Shown here piece after piece: positions 47,549-52,283 of a DNA stretch of 52,283 nt (position 1 is its first letter; every line of letters begins with the position of its first letter). A program made the position numbers and the translations under genes. Source of the DNA: CAZVYN01 sp964631125 (lineage in GTDB: Bacteria; Eisenbacteria; RBG-16-71-46; CAIMUX01); contig CAZVYN010000022.1 of NCBI GenBank assembly GCA_964631125.1, positions 1-52,283 of the forward strand, written 5' to 3'. The notes below the pieces were generated by a model. The model was not told the origin of the DNA, did no database searches, and was given only the letters and a program-made list of their open reading frames with translations.

Positions 47549-48520
47549 TCACACCACCGTAGCGGGATCGCAGTTGGAGCCGCAGACGACCACGACGACC
47601 CGTTCTCCCGGTCGGGGTCGGTACGCGCCTTCGCGCAGCGCGGCCCACGCGGTCGCCCCGCCCGGCTCGACCACCAAACGCAGATCGGTCCAGAGCTCCC
47701 GCTGCGCAGCGCGGATCGCGTCGTCGGTCACAGTCACCGCCTCGGCGACATGTTCACGCACGATGCTCCAAGGGACTTCGCCCAGCCTGCGAGCGCCGAG
47801 CGAGTCGGCGGCGACGCCTCCGACCGGTACATCGACCGGCTCACCTCGAGTCAGGGCGGCGCGAAGGCACTGCGACGATTCGGGCTCGACGCTCACCACC
47901 TTGATCCGGCTCTGATACCAAGCCGCCTGGCCGGCGATGAATCCACCGCCCCCATTCGCAACCAAGAGCGTGTCGATCGCACCGACCTGTTGCTCCAGCT
48001 CCCGCGCCATCGTTCCTTGTCCAGCCACGGTCGCCGGATGGTCGAAGGGATGGACCATCAACGCGCCGCTCTCCGCCTGGCGGATCGCCGCAGCGGCCTG
48101 TGCGTCGTCGTAGTAGCCGTCGACCGCGGTCACGCGCGCGCCGAAGCGCTCGATGTTGGCGCGTTTCACGGCGGGACTGGTGACGGGAAGAAAGATCTCG
48201 ACCGGCAGGCCGAGCGACATTCCGACGAACGCGAGCGCCGCGCCGTGATTTCCGCCGCTCGCCGCGATGAGACCGGCGGTAGGAATCTCTCTCTCGACGA
48301 GCACGCGGTTGAACGCTCCGCGCGGCTTGAACGAGCCGGCATGTTGGAGCAGTTCGAGTTTGAGGAGCACGCCTCCGTGCTCGAGCACGGGCGTGCGTCG
48401 GATCCGTGCGCCGATCCGTTCGGCCGCGCGTTCGATGTCGTCGGGGGTGATCACGGCAAGGACCTCGTCTGAAGGCGCCATTGGAGGCAAGACCGAGCCA
48501 TTGATAGCACGATCGATCAC
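47549..48520 (-). CDS. Threonine/serine dehydratase (PLP-dependent)
   Basis: 323 residues from GTG 48520; ATG 48481 (MAPSDEVLAVITPDDI) is equally plausible. PLP lysine K65 in HAGSFKPRGAFN, ASGGNHGAALAFVG, and the phosphate-binding GGGGFIAG are typical of fold-type II threonine/serine dehydratases and serine racemases. It deaminates threonine or serine to the 2-oxo acid. It stands alone, between two damaged genes. Confidence 0.93.
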   Translation of the reverse strand: MIDRAINGSVLPPMAPSDEVLAVITPDDIERAAERIGARIRRTPVLEHGGVLLKLELLQHAGSFKPRGAFNRVLVEREIPTAGLIAASGGNHGAALAFVGMSLGLPVEIFLPVTSPAVKRANIERFGARVTAVDGYYDDAQAAAAIRQAESGALMVHPFDHPATVAGQGTMARELEQQVGAIDTLLVANGGGGFIAGQAAWYQSRIKVVSVEPESSQCLRAALTRGEPVDVPVGGVAADSLGARRLGEVPWSIVREHVAEAVTVTDDAIRAAQRELWTDLRLVVEPGGATAWAALREGAYRPRPGERVVVVVCGSNCDPATVV

Positions 48521-48642
48521 GAAATCCGCTCGGTAGGACGGGCATCGGCGAGCCGACCGACAGTCTCGCCGTGCTAGTGTGCCGGCTGGCGCGCGGAGCG
48601 AGGAGGTCGCAACGCCCCCGCTCGATTCCGGCGTGAGGGATC

Positions 48643-49961
48643 ATGTCGAACGGTACTCTGAATTGTCGGTCTTGCGGCGCGCCGCTCTCGGCGGAAGGCG
48701 CCCGATGCGGCCACTGCGCTCGCCCCGACGAGCAGCCGAGCGCGATTGACCCCTCTCCCGCCGAGACGCTCGCATTCTCGGCGCCGCAGGCGTCGCCACG
48801 GCCCGGCTCGGCCATTCATTCGGCCATTCATGACGAGCTGGTGGGCACCGTCCAGGGCGGCTATCGGATCGTGCGTCTCTTGGGACGGGGCGGCATGGGC
48901 GCTGTGTACGAGGCGATGCAGATCTCGATGCGACGCCGAGTGGCGCTGAAGGTTCTCGACACGGGCGCCAGTCTCTCGGGGGCGGAGATCACCCGCTTCG
49001 AACGCGAGGCATGGATCGCCGGGCGGCTCGCGCATCCGAACATCGTCAAGGTGTTCGGGCAAGGCGCGTCGCGATGGAGCTGGTCGAGGGACAATCTCTC
49101 CAGGAGGAGATCCAGACGGCGCGACGCGAGCAAGCCGCGACCATGGCCAAGTCGTCGCAGTCCCTCAACAAGCGGGAGCGGATCCGCAAGCTCGTCTCCC
49201 TCTTCATCGGCATCGCGGACGCGCTCGAACACGTTCACCGCCAGGGAATCGTCCATCGCGACATCAAGCCGCTGAACCTGCTCGTCAACGCCGACAGCAC
49301 ACGCCTGTTCTTGACCGACTTCGGACTCGCCCGGGACGAACATGCGTCGATGTTGACTCGCCGCGGCGATTTTCTGGGGACCATCCGCTACATGTCGCCG
49401 GAGCAACTCCTCGCTCACCGCGTCGATGTCGACCATCGGAGTGACATCTACTCGCTCGCCGTCTCGTTCTACGAAGCCCCTACCCTGGACCTGCCCTACG
49501 CCGCGCCGTCCGACGAAGCGTATATGTCAGCGGTCAGCTCCAAGGATCCAGTGCCGGCCCGCAAGCGCGATCAGATTCTCCCGAGAGACGTCGAAACGAT
49601 TCTCATGAAATGCCTCGAGCGGGATCGAGACCGTCGCTACGCCTCGGCGGGTGAGCTGCGAGATGACTTGCAGCGGTGGCTCGACGACCGGCCGATCGAG
49701 GCGAGGCGTCCCAGCCTTGCGATGCAGGCGGTCTACCTGGCAAGGAAGCGCGCCGCGGCGGTGATCGCGGTGTCGGTGGTGATCGTCGTGGCGCTCGCCG
49801 TCGGGTGGAGAGAGATGCGTCAGCGATCCGCGGAACGCGCGCATGAGATCGACGAGATCCGCCGGACGCTGGACTTGGCCGGGGAGCAGGGAATGCTCCC
49901 CGGGGCGCTCAATCAGAACTGGTTGCTGCTCGCTCAGCTCCCTCCGCCCCTCATCAGGTAG
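48643..49961 (+). pseudogene. Membrane Ser/Thr protein kinase with N-terminal zinc ribbon, frameshifted
   Basis: ATG 48643 opens a zinc ribbon (LNCRSCGAPLSAEGARCGHC), a 12-bp SAIH repeat, and the kinase start: GGYRIVRLLGRGGMGAVYEA, RRRVALKVLD, LAHPNIVKVFGQG. At about 49065-49073 the frame breaks and several residues are missing; the other frame continues AMELVEGQSLQEEI, HVHRQGIVHRDIKPLNLLV, FLTDFGLARDE, MSPEQLLAH and DIYSLAVSFYE. A membrane helix (AAVIAVSVVIVVALAVGW) follows. Catalytic residues are otherwise intact. Confidence 0.87.
48808..48831. repeat. 12-bp in-frame tandem repeat (SAIH)
   Basis: TCGGCCATTCAT occurs twice exactly, encoding SAIH SAIH before the kinase domain. Confidence 0.92.
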
Positions 49962-49990
49962 CCCTACGCGCGAAGCTTTCGATCTGGGGA

Positions 49991-50767
49991 ATGGATCGAA
50001 ACTCTGCCGAATGGCAGAGCCTGGTCCCGGATCGGCCGACCGGGAACGGTGAGTTGTGGAGTGGACTCGAGTTTCCCATCCGTCCAACGGGTGCGCCTGC
50101 GCTCGTGCGGGTGCGAGACCTGCCTGCGATCAACATCTCTCTCTTCGATCAGTACCCGGACGACTTTCCCTTGGGAGTGAGCGCAACGGAGGAGCCGGGG
50201 CCCGTCGAATCTTGGTTCCGTCCAGAGCGGGTGCGCCTGGTCCGAGTGCGACTACCAAATGCCTCCGACCAACGGTATCGAGTGTTCGTTGGCTCGTGCG
50301 GGTTGGTGGGGGACGTCCCGCCTGGCGTTGATCCTCAGCGAGCGTTCCCAGCCGCGTTCGAGCTGATTTGGCGCACAGGGGAAGGCGAAGCGCCCGCAAC
50401 GCCGATCGCTGCGCGGTGCGATCTCCGGCTCGGCAAGAACGCCGATCCGATCTCGGAGTTCGACTTTGCCTACGGAGGGAGCACGCTTTCCGCATTCGGT
50501 AGCCAGAGCCATTGCTCGACCGGTTGGTCTGGTGTGCCCGGCGCCCAACAGTCCATCGTCGCTCAGTTCGCATCCGTCGGCCCGGCGGATCTACTCCCCC
50601 ACGCTACCGCAGAGTTGCCGGAGGATGGCGAGTACACTGGTCGCATCGATCTCTACCCGTCGCGAGATGTGGCATTGGCGACACAGACGTTCCTCACCTA
50701 CTACGGCGACGTGCTCTCGTATCCTGTCCAGATCGAGATCGAGACCGTCGACGGACCCCGTCCGTGA
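49991..50767 (+). CDS. Hypothetical protein, possibly a former C-terminal part of the kinase
   Basis: 258 residues from ATG 49991. No signal peptide. Beta-rich with conserved-looking stretches (LWSGLEFPIRPTGAPALVRV, FVGSCGLVGDVPPG, DLYPSRDVALATQTFLTYYG, YPVQIEIETVDG). It begins 29 bp after the kinase stop in another frame, and the coding potential runs upstream of the ATG, so it may be the sensor end of the same broken gene. No family recognised. Confidence 0.5.
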   Translation: MDRNSAEWQSLVPDRPTGNGELWSGLEFPIRPTGAPALVRVRDLPAINISLFDQYPDDFPLGVSATEEPGPVESWFRPERVRLVRVRLPNASDQRYRVFVGSCGLVGDVPPGVDPQRAFPAAFELIWRTGEGEAPATPIAARCDLRLGKNADPISEFDFAYGGSTLSAFGSQSHCSTGWSGVPGAQQSIVAQFASVGPADLLPHATAELPEDGEYTGRIDLYPSRDVALATQTFLTYYGDVLSYPVQIEIETVDGPRP

Positions 50768-50895
50768 ATCGGCATGGCTCGCGACTCCAGCTCCACGGCC
50801 CACGTCGGGACCGAGCGTGCGCCTCGGGCTCGTTCGCGGTGGGGAGGCAGTATCGTAGCGCGTTCGCGATGCCCAATGCGGGGTTGAACCAGATC

Positions 50896-51668
50896 GGTTC
50901 ACCGCTGTTCACCGGCGGCGCAGGGAGCGGTGAGAGCGAGATCCGCCTCGGCGACAAACGCCGCGAGATCCCGCTCGAACGTTCGCAGGATATTCTGAAG
51001 ATCCTGGCCGATTTTCGCGACGGCGGTTCGCGCGCCGTCGTGAAGGACGGCAAGACGGAAGACGTCGTCGTCAGTCGGATCTTCCCGACCACGCACTTCG
51101 GCTTCCGAAAGATCACGGTCGCGCGCCCGCTCCGGCTAAATTTCCGGGCGAGCGCCGAACGCATCGCCCGCCTCGAGGAAGAGAAGGGCCTCCAGGCGTT
51201 GGCGCTGTCCAAGAAGGGCGCCCCGGGCGTAGAGGAACAGGCCGAAGGACGAGCGCTCGACTCCGCGCTGAAGAGAGCCGGTACGAAACTCGCTGCTCCC
51301 GCCCGCAAGGCTGTTCTGTCCGCCCTGTCGGAGCGAGACGAGACGGCGGCCATCTGCCTCGACAAGGACGGCAGTCCCGAGCCCGATCCCGAGCTTCGCG
51401 ACACCGAGAGCGTGCCCTTCGCCGAGACCGTCGAAGCCTTCTTCGATCGCGAAGTGAAACCCCACGTCCCGGACGCGTGGATCGACCCCAACAAGCGCGA
51501 CCCCAAGGACGGCCAGGCGGGTCTCGTCGGCTTGAGATCAACTTCTACCGCTACTTCTATCGCTACACGCCGCCTCGGCCGTTGGAAGAGATCGAGGCCG
51601 ACATCCGGACCATCGAGAGCGACATCTTGTGGATGCTCTCGGAAGTCACGGGCGCGTCCGGGGTGTGA
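50896..51668 (+). pseudogene. Type I restriction-modification methylase (HsdM) remnant
   Basis: Starts abruptly at GSPLFTGGAGSGESEIR, a hallmark of type I N6-adenine methylases, then jumps by deletion to LGDKRREIPLERSQDILKIL and continues FRKITVARPLRLNFRASAER. Near 51530 another frame change leads to EINFYRYFYRYTPPRPLEEI and ends in TGA after GASGV. The SAM and NPPF motifs are gone. No HsdS or HsdR is in the window. The N-terminal half and an internal piece are missing. Confidence 0.88.
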
Positions 51669-51676
51669 AGCAAATT

Positions 51677-51702
51677 GTCGGCACATCTCCGCAAGTGCCG
51701 AC
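51677..51702 (+). terminator. Hairpin after the HsdM remnant
   Basis: GTCGGCAC and GTGCCGAC form an 8-bp stem with a 10-nt loop, followed by GTTTTGTG. It starts 9 bp after the stop and fits an intrinsic terminator. Confidence 0.6.
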
Positions 51703-51744
51703 GTTTTGTGTCAGCGAGCCTGTTCCTCCCAAGCTTTGTCGCGC

Positions 51745-51786
51745 CACCGGCCAGCCGTCGAAGTTCAGGCTGCCTGGTACTTCTGA
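51745..51786 (+). pseudogene. Possible 3' end of a DarT toxin gene
   Basis: The last 14 codons before a TGA read RHRPAVEVQAAWYF, resembling the C-terminus of DarT DNA ADP-ribosyltransferases (typically ...V.PDWYF). An AGGAGG and the GTG of a DarG-like frame follow directly, as in darTG operons. The fragment is very short, so the call depends on its context. Confidence 0.45.
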
Positions 51787-51802
51787 TCAGGAGGATACGG
51801 CC

Positions 51803-51937
51803 GTGATCGAGTACAAGATCGGCGACTTCCTCGCGGAAGAAGCCGAGGCCGCCACGCCGCCACGCCGCCACACCGACAGGTCACAACCGGCAACCGTCCG
51901 ACCGCTCCTCCTGATTGAGTGTTGGAGCGGCTTATGA
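51803..51937 (+). pseudogene. 5' fragment of a DarG-like macrodomain gene
   Basis: GTG 51803 with AGGAGG 8-9 nt upstream. The first residues, VIEYKIGDFLAEEAEA, match the opening of macrodomain antitoxins of the DarG type (M/VIEYxxGDIL...AEALVNTVN). At AEA the sequence departs into a 9-bp repeat (CCGCCACGC) and unrelated codons. DarG removes ADP-ribose from DNA added by DarT. Nothing of the macrodomain core remains. Confidence 0.55.
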
Positions 51938-51985
51938 AAAATGGTGCAACTATTGCCGGCAACAGTTGCACCATTTTTCACAAGC
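51930..51985. terminator. Conserved terminator-like palindrome, copy 4
   Basis: GCTTATGAAAAATGGTGCAA, core TTGCCGGCAA, GTTGCACCATTTTTCACAAG. Differs from copy 3 at only a few positions, although it lies 14 kb away among unrelated remnants. Confidence 0.87.
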
Positions 51986-52158
51986 GGACGGGCGACGTTC
52001 CGACCCATGAGTTCAGCCATGCGTCCGGGCCGAATGCGCTGGTCGAGAAGACGTACGCGTGGGCCAAACGCGAGCGTCGGTTGTCGCGTGGACAGATCGC
52101 CCTCGCGGCCAGGGTGCGGGGAGAGAAGAGGTGGTTGCCGAAGGGCGCAGCCGTGTGA
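51985..52158 (+). other. Unassigned open frame after the palindrome
   Basis: A frame without its own start reads THEFSHASGPNALVEKTYAW and AKRERRLSRGQIALAARVRG, then EKRWLPKGAAV and TGA. It looks like a helical C-terminal piece, perhaps of a DarG or other defence protein whose front was lost. I cannot assign it. The last 125 bp of the window (52159-52283) show nothing recognisable. Confidence 0.35.
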
Positions 52159-52283
52159 GCCGCCGGGCCAGGCTCCACATCTCGTACGCATAACCCGACT
52201 TCCAACGGGGGCGGGATAGAAGTCTTGATGTCAGTATTTTCCAATGGCGAAATGAGCCTGAACGGGTCCCCGTTTCCGCGACG

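Noticed and set aside
49527..51686. Long minus-strand open frames opposite the kinase and HsdM remnants
   Set aside because: High GC content produces long antisense frames; their translations are Arg/Pro/Ser-rich and match no family, whereas the plus strand holds recognisable motifs.

Overview
This is a GC-rich, densely packed stretch of a Gram-negative-type bacterial genome, almost certainly a metagenome-derived scaffold because it carries a run of exactly 100 Ns inside a tandem repeat. Many genes overlap by 4 bp as GTGA, ATGA or TTGA. There are several lipoproteins and secreted proteins, and at least four loci (8963-9451, 13733-15529, 37629-40818, 44887-46752) end in a FlgD/T9SS-like tail of the WDGRD...G.YF.R type. 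Topoisomerase I has a long repeat-bearing C-terminus. Together these suggest an uncultured member of the FCB-type phyla (Eisenbacteria-like). That placement is an inference; no rRNA or other phylogenetic marker apart from topA is present. I see no tRNA, rRNA, CRISPR array or intact transposase.

Layout. 1-3343: the 3' end of an ABC importer operon (ATPase end, permease, TPR lipid/periplasmic-type protein, second permease); its likely partner, a DUF3798 substrate-binding lipoprotein, sits apart at 11204. 3340-6595: an H-NOX haem sensor, a P-loop kinase, a DUF2231 membrane protein, a MOSC protein and a NUDIX hydrolase. 6783-13663: a small membrane protein between two palindromes, a broken SnoaL-like gene divergent from an AraC regulator, a 44-residue CxxC protein, a GNAT acetyltransferase, an NmrA-type reductase, the DUF3798 protein and a glycosyltransferase. 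13733-22345: an FG-GAP secreted protein, a trans-aconitate methyltransferase-like gene, a GT39-type membrane protein, topA and a membrane MutS-like ATPase. 22342-24375: a tandem array of three lipoprotein paralogues, one intact and two decayed. 24496-37385: quinone oxidoreductase, NUDIX, TIGR03790, DUF547/SH3, GT/TPR membrane protein, atypical pyruvate kinase, DUF488, glycogen branching enzyme, and an ECF sigma / anti-sigma / membrane protein operon. 37557-52283: an accessory region dominated by secreted proteins and wrecked genes, ending in remnants of a type I methylase and a probable DarTG toxin-antitoxin pair.

Two structural themes stand out. First, a conserved 56-62 bp palindrome with flanking A and T tracts occurs four times; three copies lie 15-21 bp after a stop codon, so it looks like a repeated, near-identical intrinsic terminator. 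Second, short tandem duplications are everywhere. In intact genes the repeat unit is a multiple of 3 (6, 9, 12 or 15 bp), whereas exact duplications of 10, 11 and 13 bp each break a recognisable gene, and removing one copy restores its reading frame. A 12-bp repeat forms the hydrophobic core of a signal peptide and coincides with the assembly gap. About eleven gene remnants in 52 kb mark the region as actively decaying. I found no complete novel defence or biosynthetic system; the most unusual signals are the repeated terminator palindrome and the slippage-type frame switches.
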